Source: Jatrophihabitans telluris (GTDB taxonomy: Bacteria > Actinomycetota > Actinomycetes > Mycobacteriales > Jatrophihabitantaceae). Taken from it: a DNA stretch of 64,000 bases. The position numbers and the translations under genes are program-made. Shown here one piece after another: positions 45,136 through 54,323 of this stretch. Location: contig NZ_CP097332.1 in the NCBI RefSeq assembly GCF_023516435.1, forward strand, positions 1,240,001 through 1,304,000. The letters are read 5' to 3'. The number at the start of each line of letters is the position of its first letter. Positions within the stretch are counted from its first letter, which is position 1. The notes beneath the pieces are model-generated. The model saw nothing but the letters and a program-made list of their open reading frames with translations, was not told the DNA's origin and searched no databases.

Positions 45136-47825
45136 CCTGGATGCGCGTGCCGCTGCTGGCGCGCGCCCGATCGATGCGACCCCGCCGCCGTTGGTGGCTG
45201 CTCGCTGTCGTGCTCGTCGTGCTCGCCGGTGCCGGGGCGATCACCGCGGTCGCCGTCCAGGCGCCGGCCGCGGTCGCCGAGACCAGCCAGTTCGTGACGG
45301 GCACGCCCGAGCCGGACGGCAAGCCCGTGCGGATCGACACCACCTTGTTCCTTCCCACACACACGCCCGCGCCGGCGATCCTGCTCGCCCACGGCCTCGG
45401 GGGGACCAAAGCCGGGATGGCCGCGCAGGCGCGTTCGCTGGCGGGTCACGGCTACGTCGTCCTGACCTACACCGCACGGGGGTTCGGCAACTCCGGCGGC
45501 CTCATCCATCTGGACTCGCTCGCCTACGAGGTGCCGGATGCCCAGCGGTTACTGGACTTTCTGCAGAACCGGCCCGAGGTGCTCAAGCGCGACGGCCGTC
45601 CGGTGGTGGGGGTCGGCGGCGGATCCTACGGTGGAGCGCTTGCCCTGATGGTGGGCGCCGTTGACCACCGCATCTCGGCCGTGGCGGCGGACATCACCTG
45701 GCACGATCTGCGCCGGGCCCTCTTCGCCGACAACAGCATGGCCGGGTCGGCCGGGTCGGGCGTGTACAAGAAGCTCTGGGTCGGCTACCTCTTCGCCATC
45801 GCGCAACGTCCGGACGCGACCGGGGTCAGCGGCCCGCTCGACCTGGGTGCGGACGGGTGCGGCCGGTTCGCCCCGCAAGTCTGCGCGTTCTACCGGGGCA
45901 CCGGCACCGATCCGTCCGGTGTGGAGGCCAAGTACGCGGCGTTGCTGGCCCAATCCAGTCCGGCCAGCGTGCTCGACGGCATGAAAGCGCCGGTCCTGCT
46001 GACCCAGGGCGAGCAGGATTCGCTGTTTCCATTGAGCGAGGCGGACGCCAACGCCACGCAGATCGCGGCGGCCGGTGCGCCGGTGCAGGTCCGGTGGCGA
46101 GCCGGCGGCCACGACGCCAGCGATCCCAGCGACCAGGTGAACCTCTGGCAGCAGCAGTTCTTCGACGAAAAGCTGCGAGGCCGCAGCGGCGCCGCCGACG
46201 GCAGCTTCCTGTTCGCCGACCAGGGCGGCGGAATCTCGGCCACGAACGGACGCCGGGTGACGACTTTCCTTCGAGCCGACAACGGATATCTCGGCACCTC
46301 CGGATCGGCGGCGTCTGCGTCGGCCGTGCTCAACCTGCCGGTCTCCGGACGGTCCCGGACGATCACGGCACCGCCTGGCGGAAGTCCAGCTGCGGTGAGC
46401 TCGCTACCAGCGCTGGGCAACGTCTTGTCCGCCGCCGCCGCGGTCGGCGTGGCCGGTGCTGCCGATCTGTCCAGCCTGCCTCAGCAGACAGCGACCTTCG
46501 TCACCGCGCCGCTGGCCCAGGACGTGCGGATCGTCGGATCGTCCCGGGTCAGTCTTTCCGTTTCCTCACCGGATTCGGTCGATAGCGCAACGCTGTTCGT
46601 AAGTCTGCGAGACGTCGCCCCCGACGGGACCATGGTCGTGCCGGCGAATCTGGTCAGCGCGCTGAGCGTCCCGCTCGCTCGCTCCACCGCCGCTCGTACG
46701 ATCACCATCGACACGCCCTGGGTCGCTCGCAACGTCCCCGCCGGGCACCGGCTCGCGCTCGTGGTCTCGACCACCGACCTCGAATACCAGATGCCCGCCG
46801 ATGCGCGTCGCTACACCGTGGCCCTCGCTGGAAGCGCGCCGGTGCTGAGCGTCCCGACGCCGGTCACGGTGGGCACCGGGTCGTCCGGGGTGCGGGTGTG
46901 GCTGCTGATCGCCGCGCTGGTCCTGCTCGTCTGTGCCGGTGCGTTGTGGTGGCATCGCCGACGACGGGGACGTCCCGAGGTACTTGGTGACCCTCGGGTC
47001 CCGGTCCGGATCACCGGGCTGGTGAAGGAGTACGCCGACGGTTACCGAGCTGTGGACGACATCTCGCTCGAGGTGCTACCGGGGCAGATCCTCGGTCTGC
47101 TCGGGCCGAACGGGGCCGGCAAGACGACAACCTTGCGGGTGCTGATGGGGTTGATCCTGCCTACGGCCGGCTCGGTCGAGGTGTTCGGACAAACAGTGCG
47201 TCCGGGCGCGGCGGTGCTGTCGCGGCTCGGGGCGTTCGTCGAGGGTCCTGGACTGCTGCCGCACCTGTCGGGTTGGGACAATCTTCAGCTGTACTGGGCG
47301 GCGTCCGGGCGGCCGGCGGAGGCAGCGCACTTCGACACCGTGCTGGAGATCGCCGGATTGGGATCGTCTTTGCAGCGCAGGGTGAAGACGTATTCGCACG
47401 GCATGCAGCAGCGTCTGGCCATCGCCCAGGCGATGCTCGGCCTCCCGGAAGTGCTGGTGTTGGACGAGCCGACGAACGGGCTCGATCCTCCGCAGATTGC
47501 CGAGATGCGGGAGGTGCTGCACAGCTACGCCGATACCGGACGCACCGTGATCGTGTCCTCGCACCTGCTGGCCGAGGTGGAGCAGACCTGCACGCACGTG
47601 GTCGTGATGGCGCGTGGACAGGTCGTGGCCGCCGGCTCGGTGGCCGAGGTTGCCGGCGCCGGCACCGACCAGCTCGCGGTCGCCGATCCCGTTGCGGCGA
47701 TGGCGATTCTCGCCGCGTCCGGCGTGAGCGCCCGAGCTGTTCCCGCTCGGCGGGCGTTGGAAGACGTGTTCCTGGAACTGGTCGGCGAGGGCCTGGCCGC
47801 CGATCCGGACGGAGGCCGACCATGA
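45132..47825 (+). CDS. Alpha/beta hydrolase (X-Pro peptidase S15-like) fused to ABC transporter ATPase
   Basis: 897 aa. Order: membrane anchor (about residues 20-45, [17 protein letters not shown]); S15/CocE-type hydrolase ([16 protein letters not shown], nucleophile [13 protein letters not shown], Asp [12 protein letters not shown], His [10 protein letters not shown]); a beta-jelly-roll domain (about 390-575); a second membrane helix (about 588-606, [17 protein letters not shown]); then an ABC ATPase from about 625 with Walker [10 protein letters not shown], signature [15 protein letters not shown], Walker [13 protein letters not shown] and switch His. With both helices spanning, the hydrolase and jelly roll lie outside and the ATPase inside. 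It probably works with the permease that follows with a 4-nt overlap; the cargo is unknown. Confidence 0.88.
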   Translation: MTWMRVPLLARARSMRPRRRWWLLAVVLVVLAGAGAITAVAVQAPAAVAETSQFVTGTPEPDGKPVRIDTTLFLPTHTPAPAILLAHGLGGTKAGMAAQARSLAGHGYVVLTYTARGFGNSGGLIHLDSLAYEVPDAQRLLDFLQNRPEVLKRDGRPVVGVGGGSYGGALALMVGAVDHRISAVAADITWHDLRRALFADNSMAGSAGSGVYKKLWVGYLFAIAQRPDATGVSGPLDLGADGCGRFAPQVCAFYRGTGTDPSGVEAKYAALLAQSSPASVLDGMKAPVLLTQGEQDSLFPLSEADANATQIAAAGAPVQVRWRAGGHDASDPSDQVNLWQQQFFDEKLRGRSGAADGSFLFADQGGGISATNGRRVTTFLRADNGYLGTSGSAASASAVLNLPVSGRSRTITAPPGGSPAAVSSLPALGNVLSAAAAVGVAGAADLSSLPQQTATFVTAPLAQDVRIVGSSRVSLSVSSPDSVDSATLFVSLRDVAPDGTMVVPANLVSALSVPLARSTAARTITIDTPWVARNVPAGHRLALVVSTTDLEYQMPADARRYTVALAGSAPVLSVPTPVTVGTGSSGVRVWLLIAALVLLVCAGALWWHRRRRGRPEVLGDPRVPVRITGLVKEYADGYRAVDDISLEVLPGQILGLLGPNGAGKTTTLRVLMGLILPTAGSVEVFGQTVRPGAAVLSRLGAFVEGPGLLPHLSGWDNLQLYWAASGRPAEAAHFDTVLEIAGLGSSLQRRVKTYSHGMQQRLAIAQAMLGLPEVLVLDEPTNGLDPPQIAEMREVLHSYADTGRTVIVSSHLLAEVEQTCTHVVVMARGQVVAAGSVAEVAGAGTDQLAVADPVAAMAILAASGVSARAVPARRALEDVFLELVGEGLAADPDGGRP

Positions 47826-48739
47826 CCGACCCGGTGTCACCGCCGACTCGACGGGGCGTGCACGCACTGCTGCGCGCGGCCCCGGCGGCCGGCGCGGACG
47901 ACGACCCTCGGTTGGCCTTCCGGCTTGGCGCGACATTGCCGCTGCGGGTGGAGTTCCGCCGCCAGCTCAAGCGTCGCCGTACCCAGTGGACCGGGATCTT
48001 CCTGCTGATCCTGCCGATTCTGATGGCCCTGGCGTTCAAGATCGGCGGCGGATCCGGCGACAGCGGCGGCGCGGCGCTGGTCGATCTGGCCACGGACGGC
48101 GCCGGGAACTTCGCCCTGTTCACCGAGTTCGCCTCGGTCGGGTTCCTGCTCGTGGTGATCGTGGCCATGTTCTGCGGTGACACGGTGGCCAGCGAAGCCG
48201 GCTGGTCATCGCTTCGGTACCTGCTCAGCCTGCCTGTTCCTCGAGCGCGGTTGCTTCGACAGAAGCTGCTGGTAGCCCTCGGTTTCAGCTTCGCGGTCAA
48301 CCTGCTGCTGCCCGGATGGGCCTATCTGGTCGGCGGAATCTTCTTCGGCTGGGCTCCGGCTCGTTCGCCGTTCGGCGGGACGTTCAGTTACCTCGCGACC
48401 GTCGAGCGGATGGGCATCGTCGCCGGATACGCCTGCGGGCAGGCCCTGGTCGTGGCGGGGCTGGCCTTCCTGCTCAGCGTGCTGACCGATGCGCCGCTGG
48501 CGGCAGTCGGAGGCGCCACGTTCCTGGTGGTGGTCTCCAACATCCTCGACTCGATCACGGCGCTGAATCCCTACCGGGTCGTGTTGCCCACCCACTTCCA
48601 GTACTCATGGCTCGATGCCCTGACTCCGACGATCTCCTGGGACGACATGGTGCGCGGCAGTTGTCTGGCGCTGATCTACACCGCGGTGTTCCTGACGGCG
48701 GCCTGGATCCGCTTCGCCGACAAGGACATCACCAGCTGA
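47822..48739 (+). CDS. ABC transporter permease (ABC-2 type)
   Basis: 305 aa, ATG at 47822 in a 4-nt overlap with the hydrolase-ATPase. After a cytoplasmic N-terminus (RVEFRRQLKRRRTQW) come six membrane helices (FLLILPILMALAF, VGFLLVVIVAMFCGDTVASEAGWSSLRYLLSLPVPRARLL), the ABC-2 export layout with the conserved region after helix 2. It pairs with the ATPase domain before it. The stop codon touches the 32-bp repeat array. Confidence 0.88.
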   Translation: MTDPVSPPTRRGVHALLRAAPAAGADDDPRLAFRLGATLPLRVEFRRQLKRRRTQWTGIFLLILPILMALAFKIGGGSGDSGGAALVDLATDGAGNFALFTEFASVGFLLVVIVAMFCGDTVASEAGWSSLRYLLSLPVPRARLLRQKLLVALGFSFAVNLLLPGWAYLVGGIFFGWAPARSPFGGTFSYLATVERMGIVAGYACGQALVVAGLAFLLSVLTDAPLAAVGGATFLVVVSNILDSITALNPYRVVLPTHFQYSWLDALTPTISWDDMVRGSCLALIYTAVFLTAAWIRFADKDITS

Positions 48740-48913
48740 CGTTGACGTTGCCCTTGTTGCTGGCAGCCTGGCGTTGACGTTGCCCTTGTTGCTGGCAGCC
48801 TGGCGTTGACGTTGCCCTTGTTGCTGGCAGCCTGGCGTTGACGTTGCCCTTGTTGCTGGCAGCGTGGCCTTTACGTTGCCCTTGTTGCTGGCAGCCTGAC
48901 GTTGACGTTGCCG
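48740..48913 (+). repeat. 32-bp tandem repeat array B (5.4 copies), directly after the permease stop
   Basis: Unit boundaries at 48,740, 48,772, 48,804, 48,836, 48,868 and a partial unit from 48,900. The first three copies are identical; copy 4 has one change (CGTGG), copy 5 a changed start. Unit: CGTTGACGTTGCCCTTGTTG then CTGG and the filler CAGCCTGG. The reverse complement holds the same core as array A. The first copy begins the base after the permease TGA. Confidence 0.93.
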
Positions 48914-48922
48914 GTAGTACCC

Positions 48923-49146
48923 GCAACGAGGGCAACCTCAACGCAAGGGTTCGAGCAACGAGGGCAACCTCAACGCAAGGGTCCGAGCAACGAGGGCAAC
49001 CTCAACCCAAGGGTCCGAGCAACGAGGGCAACCTCAACGCAAGGGTTCCCGCAACGACGGCAACCTCAACGCAAGGGTTCGAGCAACGAGGGCAACCTCA
49101 ACGCAAGGGTTCGAGCAATGAGGGCAACCTCGACGCAGGGGTCAGG
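48923..49146 (-). repeat. 32-bp tandem repeat array C (7 copies), running into the UDP-glucose dehydrogenase stop
   Basis: Seven 32-bp units starting at 48,923, 48,955, 48,987, 49,019, 49,051, 49,083 and 49,115. The core GCAACGAGGGCAACCTCAAC differs from array A at two bases within this 20-mer (three across the 24-bp core). The filler is CAAGGGTT. The last unit is degenerate and overlaps the stop codon of the minus-strand gene at 49,142. Arrays B and C fill the entire convergent gap, oppositely oriented. Confidence 0.93.
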
Positions 49147-50464
49147 GACGACCGAGCGAGCGGTAGACCCATCCCGCGCCGCGCCACTGAACCGGGTCGA
49201 GCACGTTGCGCCCGTCCACGATGTTTCGCTTGTTGACCTTCGAGCCGATGAATTCCGGATCCATCTGGCGGAACTCGTTCCACTCGGTCAGCAACATGAC
49301 CAGGTCCGCCCCGGACACCGCCTCGTCCAGCGTGTTGACATAGGTCAGTTCGGGGTGCCGCTTGGCCGCGTTCGCGTTGGCCTCGGGGTCATAGAGATAG
49401 ACCTCGGCGCCGCGCCGGGCGATTGAGGCGGCCACATCCAGAGCCGGCGAGTCGCGGACGTCATCGGAGTTGGGCTTGAACGCCGCACCCAGGACGGCAA
49501 CCTTGGTGCCCCGGTAGCTGCCGTCGTTGAGGTCCAGGCCGAGCTCGACGGTCCGGGCACGCCGACGCAGGTTGATCTCATCGACATCCCGCAGGAAGGA
49601 CACGGCCTGGTCGACCCCGAGTTCGCCGGCGCGGGCGATGAAGGCGCGGATGTCCTTGGGCAGGCACCCGCCGCCGAAACCGAGGCCGGCATTGAGGAAC
49701 CGCCGTCCGATCCGGGCGTCGTGGCCGATGGCGTCGGCGAGCTGGGTGACGTCGGCGCCGGTTGCCTCACACACCTCGGCCATCGCGTTGATGAAGCTGA
49801 TCTTGGTGGCTAGGAACGAGTTGGCGGCGACCTTGACCAGCTCGGCGGTTGCGTAGTCGGTCACGATGACTGGGCAACCGTTTTCGATAACCGGGGCGAA
49901 GGCCGACCTGATCGTCTGCTCGGCCCACTCACTGTGCACGCCGAAGACGAGCCGGTCGGGGCGAAGGGTGTCCTCGACTGCGAATCCTTCCCGCAGGAAC
50001 TCGGGGTTCCAGGCGAGCTCGACGTCCTTGTTCGGGCTGACGTCGGCGAGCAGCTGTGCCATCCGGGCAGCAGTGCCTGCGGGCACGGTGGACTTGCCGA
50101 CCACCAGGGCGCGGCGGGTGAGGTGCTGGGCCAGGGACGTGAACGCGGCCTCGACGTAAGTCAGGTCGGCGGCGTACTGGCCTTGCTTCTGCGGGGTTCC
50201 CACGCATACGAAGTGGACGTCGGCGAACTCGGCCACCTCGGCGTAGTCGGTCGTGAAGCGCAGCTTGCCCGAGTCCATGTGCTTGGCCAGCAACTCAGGC
50301 AGTCCCGGTTCGAAGAACGGGATCTGCCCGGCGCGCAACGCGTCGATCTTCGCGTGGTCGACGTCGAGGCCGATGACCTCGTATCCGAGTTCGACCATGC
50401 ACACCGCGTGGGTGGCGCCGAGGTATCCGGTGCCGATCACGGACAGGCGAGGACGCTCCGACAT
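49142..50464 (-). CDS. ugd: UDP-glucose 6-dehydrogenase
   Basis: 440 aa. NAD-binding LSVIGTGYLGATHAVCMVELGYEVIGLDVD, KSTVPAGTAARM, NPEFLREGFAVEDTLRPDRLVFG, lysine in VKVAANSFLATKISFINA, catalytic Cys in NAGLGFGGGCLPKDIRAF, and AVLGAAFKPNSDDVRDSPALDVA. It oxidises UDP-glucose to UDP-glucuronate for surface polysaccharide. Its 3' end lies in repeat array C. No operon partner is seen. Confidence 0.95.
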   Translation of the reverse strand: MSERPRLSVIGTGYLGATHAVCMVELGYEVIGLDVDHAKIDALRAGQIPFFEPGLPELLAKHMDSGKLRFTTDYAEVAEFADVHFVCVGTPQKQGQYAADLTYVEAAFTSLAQHLTRRALVVGKSTVPAGTAARMAQLLADVSPNKDVELAWNPEFLREGFAVEDTLRPDRLVFGVHSEWAEQTIRSAFAPVIENGCPVIVTDYATAELVKVAANSFLATKISFINAMAEVCEATGADVTQLADAIGHDARIGRRFLNAGLGFGGGCLPKDIRAFIARAGELGVDQAVSFLRDVDEINLRRRARTVELGLDLNDGSYRGTKVAVLGAAFKPNSDDVRDSPALDVAASIARRGAEVYLYDPEANANAAKRHPELTYVNTLDEAVSGADLVMLLTEWNEFRQMDPEFIGSKVNKRNIVDGRNVLDPVQWRGAGWVYRSLGRP

Positions 50465-50952
50465 TCAGGTTCTCCGGTTCTGCAGGTGGGACACGATCAG
50501 CGGACGGGCGAGCGATGCAACTGACCGAAAGCCTAACCCGCAGCGGTTACGCCGACGTGCCAGCAGCATTGCCCTGACTACCTTACGTAATCGGCCGTGT
50601 GTGTTCCGTTACATGCAATCCCCACCATTTCACCGGTTTTGCGGGCATTGCGTTTCCATCCGGACGCCGCGTCGTTGGTCACTCCGGTAGGCAGACGGGT
50701 ACCGAGGTATTCGCCCTTACACCTGCCAGCCGGCCGCCATTCACGTGCCGGATGGGCATCGCCGCCGGTGCGAGTTCCAAGCCGCCATCGGGGGTGGGCC
50801 GGGCTCACCGCCCGGGCTGATGCAACCCGGGTCACGGTGCGGTTCGGGCCCAGATGGCGGCCGGTTACCAGCGGCGACGGTGCGGGCCCTGTGGCGCAGA
50901 CCTCCAGCCGACGCAGTTGCACGAGTCGCTACCCGTGGGTAAGTCTTGGACC
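50465..50952. other. 488-bp non-coding stretch between ugd and the acyl-CoA dehydrogenase gene
   Basis: No reading frame here has a good start, ribosome site or recognisable motif; a 114-codon frame on the minus strand (50,578-50,922) is open but unconvincing. The part 50,575-50,640 is AT-richer than the surroundings and holds ATG-proximal promoter-like A/T runs (TTACGTAA). The right end (50,780-50,870) is rich in CCCGGG arms that could pair. TACCCGTGGGTA at 50,930-50,941, 11 nt before the next ATG, is a small dyad that may be an operator. It is the divergent control region for the two genes, longer than usual for this window. Confidence 0.5.
50930..50941. promoter_or_regulatory. Candidate operator TACCC-GT-GGGTA before the acyl-CoA dehydrogenase
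   Basis: Perfect 5-bp arms around GT, ending 11 nt before the ATG. It is in the position of a repressor site for a fatty-acid-responsive TetR-type regulator, but short enough to occur by chance. Confidence 0.3.
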
Positions 50953-52113
50953 ATGGCCTTCGACCCCGATTTCGCGACGTACCGGCTCACCGATGAACAC
51001 CAGATGCTGCGGGCCGCGGTCCGGGAGCTGGCCGACGACAAGATCGCCCCACGCGCCGCCGAAATCGATCAGAGCAGTGAGTTTCCCTACGACGTACTCG
51101 AGGCCCTGACCAAGGCGGACTTCCATGCCACCCATATCCCCGTGGCCTATGGCGGTCTCGGTGCGGATTCGGTGGCCACCGCCATCGTCATCGAGGAGGT
51201 GGCCCGGGCGTGCGCCTCGTCCTCGCTCATCCCCGCGGTCAACAAGCTCGGGACGATGCCGGTGATCCTGTCCGGATCGGAGGAGCTCAAGAAGGAGGTG
51301 CTCACCCCGGTGGCCGCCGGCGAGGCCATGTTCTCCTACGCGCTGTCCGAGCGCGAGGCGGGCTCGGACGCAGCGGCCATGCGCACCCGTGCGGTGGCCG
51401 AGGGCGACAGCTGGGTGCTCAACGGTACGAAGGCCTGGATCACCAACGCCGGCGTCTCGTCCTACTACACAGTCATGGCCGTGACCGATCCGTCCGCCGG
51501 AGCAAAGGGAATCTCGGCGTTCGTGGTGCACAAGGACGATCCCGGGTTCTCGGTCGGATCGAAGGAACGCAAGCTCGGAATCAAGGGGTCGCCCACGTGT
51601 GAGATCCACTTCGACAACTGTGCGATCCCGGCGAGCCGCATCGTGGGCGAGCCCGGTACCGGTTTCAAGACAGCGCTCGCCACGCTGGACCACACCAGGC
51701 TGACGATCGGCGCACAAGCGCTCGGAATCGCCCAGGGAGCGATCGACGCCTCCATCGCCTACATGAAGCAACGGCAGCAGTTCGGACGTCCGATCGCCGA
51801 CTTCCAGGGCCTGCAGTTCATGCTCGCCGACATGGTGATGCAGACGGAAGCGGCTCGTCAGCTGATCTACGCCGCGGCAGCCAAGGCTGAACGCGGGGAG
51901 CCGGGCCTGACCTGGTACTCGGCCTCGGCCAAGGCCTTCGCCTCCGACGTGGCGATGAAGGTCACCACGGATGCGGTGCAACTGTTCGGCGGGGCGGGGT
52001 ACACACAGGACTTCCCGGTTGAGCGCATGATGCGCGATGCCAAGATCACCCAGATCTACGAGGGCACCAACCAGATCAACCGCATGGTCATCGCCCGCCA
52101 GATCCTGAAGTAG
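50953..52113 (+). CDS. Acyl-CoA dehydrogenase
   Basis: 386 aa from the ATG at 50953 (MAFDPDFATYRLTDEHQMLR). Short-chain acyl-CoA dehydrogenase pattern: YALSEREAGSDAAAMRTRA, NGTKAWITNAGVSSYYTVMAVTD, RQQFGRPIADFQGLQFMLADM, and C-terminal VQLFGGAGYTQDFPVERMMRDAKITQIYEGTNQINRMVIARQIL with the catalytic Glu in QIYEGTNQI. It catalyses FAD-dependent alpha,beta-dehydrogenation of acyl-CoA in beta-oxidation or amino-acid breakdown. It is a single-gene unit. Confidence 0.95.
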   Translation: MAFDPDFATYRLTDEHQMLRAAVRELADDKIAPRAAEIDQSSEFPYDVLEALTKADFHATHIPVAYGGLGADSVATAIVIEEVARACASSSLIPAVNKLGTMPVILSGSEELKKEVLTPVAAGEAMFSYALSEREAGSDAAAMRTRAVAEGDSWVLNGTKAWITNAGVSSYYTVMAVTDPSAGAKGISAFVVHKDDPGFSVGSKERKLGIKGSPTCEIHFDNCAIPASRIVGEPGTGFKTALATLDHTRLTIGAQALGIAQGAIDASIAYMKQRQQFGRPIADFQGLQFMLADMVMQTEAARQLIYAAAAKAERGEPGLTWYSASAKAFASDVAMKVTTDAVQLFGGAGYTQDFPVERMMRDAKITQIYEGTNQINRMVIARQILK

Positions 52114-52241
52114 CGAGCGCGCTCAGCTGGTAGTCGTCGCTGCGCGGCGATGGCCTTACGTACAAGGCTGTAGCCCACTCGGTGTGGTCGGTTTCACCCT
52201 GCCGTCGCGGCAGTCGGTTCTCCCCGCCGTCGCATTCACAG

Positions 52242-52724
52242 TCAGTTGCAGCCGACGATGCCCAGCACGCCGGCGCCGTAACCGGGAACGTCGATGACCA
52301 GATCGGCGCGGTTGGCGTTGGAGTAAAGCAGATTGGCCAGCGCGGACGGGGTGGTGTTGGCGGGGCAGTACACGGTGGTCAGGCGCACGTGCTCGTTGCC
52401 CTGGTGCTCGAACGTCGAGGCCAGCACGTTGCATACCTCTCCGAGGTTTTCGGCCAGATCGCTGCGCAGGAAGCGTTCGGAGATCATGTCCTGCACCGCC
52501 GGTTTGGGGACCAGGCCGAGGGCCGCCGCGACGTGTGCGCCGGCAGGAAGCGACCAGCCGAGAACGGCCTTGAGCATGCCGTCATCGTCGTGATAGCACG
52601 CGATCATGCTGCCGACGGTGTCGGAGGACGACAGCGTGAGCGCGCTGGGGGAGACGGCGACGTCCTTGCCGAGCAGGCCGTCGAGTACGTCCTTGATGAG
52701 CTTGTTGGCGGGAACCTCAGTCAT
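52242..52724 (-). CDS. CheC/CheX-like protein in the chemosensory cluster
   Basis: 160 aa. No strong family match by eye, but SDLAENLGEVCNVLASTF resembles the helix DxLGExxNxxxG of CheC/CheX phosphatases, and the protein has the size and alternating beta/alpha pattern of that fold. The second half of the fold is less clear. It lies downstream of a cheY gene and probably acts on the phospho-CheY of this cluster. The start ATG at 52724 is followed at once by TEVPANKLIKDVLDGLLGKD. Confidence 0.55.
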   Translation of the reverse strand: MTEVPANKLIKDVLDGLLGKDVAVSPSALTLSSSDTVGSMIACYHDDDGMLKAVLGWSLPAGAHVAAALGLVPKPAVQDMISERFLRSDLAENLGEVCNVLASTFEHQGNEHVRLTTVYCPANTTPSALANLLYSNANRADLVIDVPGYGAGVLGIVGCN

Positions 52725-52809
52725 TGCGGTGGTGCCTTCTGTTGGTACGGGGTGGGTTGCAGTGATACGGACAGTGCGGTGATGCGGGCAGGGGCGATTA
52801 CTGACCGGG

Positions 52810-53175
52810 TCAGCTGACGTAGGCGCCGAGAGCCGACTCGAAGACCTCGGCGGTGAAGGGCTTGGTGACCAGGAAGGCCGCTCCGGCGCTTTCGGCCTCG
52901 CTGCGCATCGATTCCGAACTCTCGGAGGTGACGAAGCCGAAGGGCACCATCGAGCCCGCGGCGCGAACGGCCCGCAGCGCTTCGATCCCTGTCATATTGG
53001 GCATGTTCCAGTCGGACAGGATCAGGTCGGGCGAGATCGCGATGGCCTTGTCGAGCAGATCCTGGCCGTCCTCGGCTTCGGTGATCTCGAGTCCGGCGAA
53101 ACCGGCCTGCCGCAGGGTGCGGATGACGATCTTGCGCATCACGGCGGAATCGTCGGCGATCAGCAGGTGGGTCAT
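52810..53175 (-). CDS. cheY: CheY-like response regulator
   Basis: 121 aa from the ATG at 53175. Receiver only: LLIADDSAVMRKIVIRTLRQ, acceptor Asp in LILSDWNMPNMTGIEALRAV, Thr/Ser in FGFVTSESSE, Lys in FLVTKPFTAEVFE. This is the standard CheY size. It follows cheX with a 4-base gap and precedes the CheX-like gene. Confidence 0.92.
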   Translation of the reverse strand: MTHLLIADDSAVMRKIVIRTLRQAGFAGLEITEAEDGQDLLDKAIAISPDLILSDWNMPNMTGIEALRAVRAAGSMVPFGFVTSESSESMRSEAESAGAAFLVTKPFTAEVFESALGAYVS

Positions 53176-53179
53176 GGTT

Positions 53180-53677
53180 CTACCGTCCTTCGGGTGAGTC
53201 GCTCGCCCGCCACAGCGAGACGATGATCGGCAAGGTCCGCCAGTCCAGTTGTGCGGTGGCGGCCAGTTCGGTTGCGGGAAGGGATACGGTGCCGCCGCCG
53301 GCAACGACCTGCGGCAGGGAGAGCATGCTCGGTTCGGGCAGCATCGCCTTGACGTTGCCGCCGATGACGTTGGCGACCTCGCCCAGTACGTCGGAGATCT
53401 CCGCGTCACCGACCTCCTCGACGGGCAGGTCGAACATGACCGTCGCCGCGCCCTGTGCGACATCGCGCAGGGTGCGAACGGTGAGGTGTCCGTTCCAGGT
53501 GCCGGAGATCGAGATCAGGGCCAGCAGGATCTGTTCGGCCGGCGCGCCCAGCGGAGCCGGTCCGCCGTCGACCGGTTCGGTGTGCAGTACTGCGAGTTCC
53601 TCACCGATGTAGGTCGTCCAGACCTGGTCGAGCAGCGCGGCGAGATCTTCCCCCGACGGGGTGACGATCGTGGTCAT
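53180..53677 (-). CDS. CheX-family phosphatase
   Basis: 165 aa, ATG at 53677 overlapping the preceding response-regulator stop. The helix EISDVLGEVANVIGGNVKAMLPEPSMLSLPQVV is the classic CheX signature (D-LGE-xN-xxGG-xK...LS-P), with the catalytic Glu and Asn. It should dephosphorylate CheY-P. Placement between two response regulators supports the role. Confidence 0.87.
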   Translation of the reverse strand: MTTIVTPSGEDLAALLDQVWTTYIGEELAVLHTEPVDGGPAPLGAPAEQILLALISISGTWNGHLTVRTLRDVAQGAATVMFDLPVEEVGDAEISDVLGEVANVIGGNVKAMLPEPSMLSLPQVVAGGGTVSLPATELAATAQLDWRTLPIIVSLWRASDSPEGR

Positions 53678-54069
53678 GCAATTCTGCTTTCCGGGCGCAG
53701 GCCCATCAAATCCAGCTTCTCCACGATCCCGTCGCCGGTGAACGGCTTGATGACGTATTCGTGGGCGCCAGCGGCGAGGGCCCGGACGATCTGGGAATGC
53801 TCGCTCTCGGTTGTCACCATCATCAGGGTCATGTCGCCGTAGCGCGCGTCACCCCGGACCGCCTTGATGAACTCCAGACCGTTCATCTCCGGCATGTTCC
53901 AGTCGACCAGTGCCAGCTCGGGGGTGGTGTCCTCCGCGCCGAGCGTCTCGAGCACGTCGAGAGCCTCGCGGCCGTTGCCGGCCTCCGAGACGGAGAAACC
54001 TTCGGTGGTGAGAATTCGCTTGAGAATCATGCGCATCGCGCGTGAGTCGTCGACGACCAAAGCCCTCAT
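53674..54069 (-). CDS. CheY-like response regulator (second)
   Basis: 131 aa from the ATG at 54069, with AGGAGG 8 nt upstream (strong). Receiver only: LVVDDSRAMRMILKRIL, Asp in LALVDWNMPEMNGLEFIKAV, Thr in MMVTTESEHSQIV, Lys in YVIKPFTGDGIVEKL. It heads the minus-strand operon RR-cheX-cheY-CheX-like and is divergent from the MCP gene across 254 bp. Confidence 0.92.
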   Translation of the reverse strand: MRALVVDDSRAMRMILKRILTTEGFSVSEAGNGREALDVLETLGAEDTTPELALVDWNMPEMNGLEFIKAVRGDARYGDMTLMMVTTESEHSQIVRALAAGAHEYVIKPFTGDGIVEKLDLMGLRPESRIA

Positions 54070-54323
54070 CGACCGTCCTCCTGGTGGCGTCCTGATGTAT
54101 GGCGTGCCGGTGGGTCCCGGCGTCGCAAGTCTCATCGGCTCCCTCGGTGCGCGCTTGAGCGGCTGCGGTGGCCAGATCAGCCCGACCTCCCGGCCAGCCA
54201 CAGACGGCTCACATCCCGGGCCGGCAGGCCGATGAAAGGGGAGAACTGGCGGGTGACTCCGTCCTTGTGCCCGTTCACCTGTCCATAGCTGTTCTCACCG
54301 ACTTGTCACCGAAAGAAGCTTCG

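Noticed and set aside
48740-49146. CRISPR array
   Set aside because: The 8-bp segments between cores are the same in every copy of an array, far shorter than spacers, and no cas gene is near.
50578-50922. 114-codon minus-strand gene between ugd and the acyl-CoA dehydrogenase
   Set aside because: No ribosome site, no motif and no operon partner; kept only as part of the non-coding region.
50597-50930. c-di-AMP or other known riboswitch
   Set aside because: I could not find the conserved core elements; pairing arms alone are not enough.
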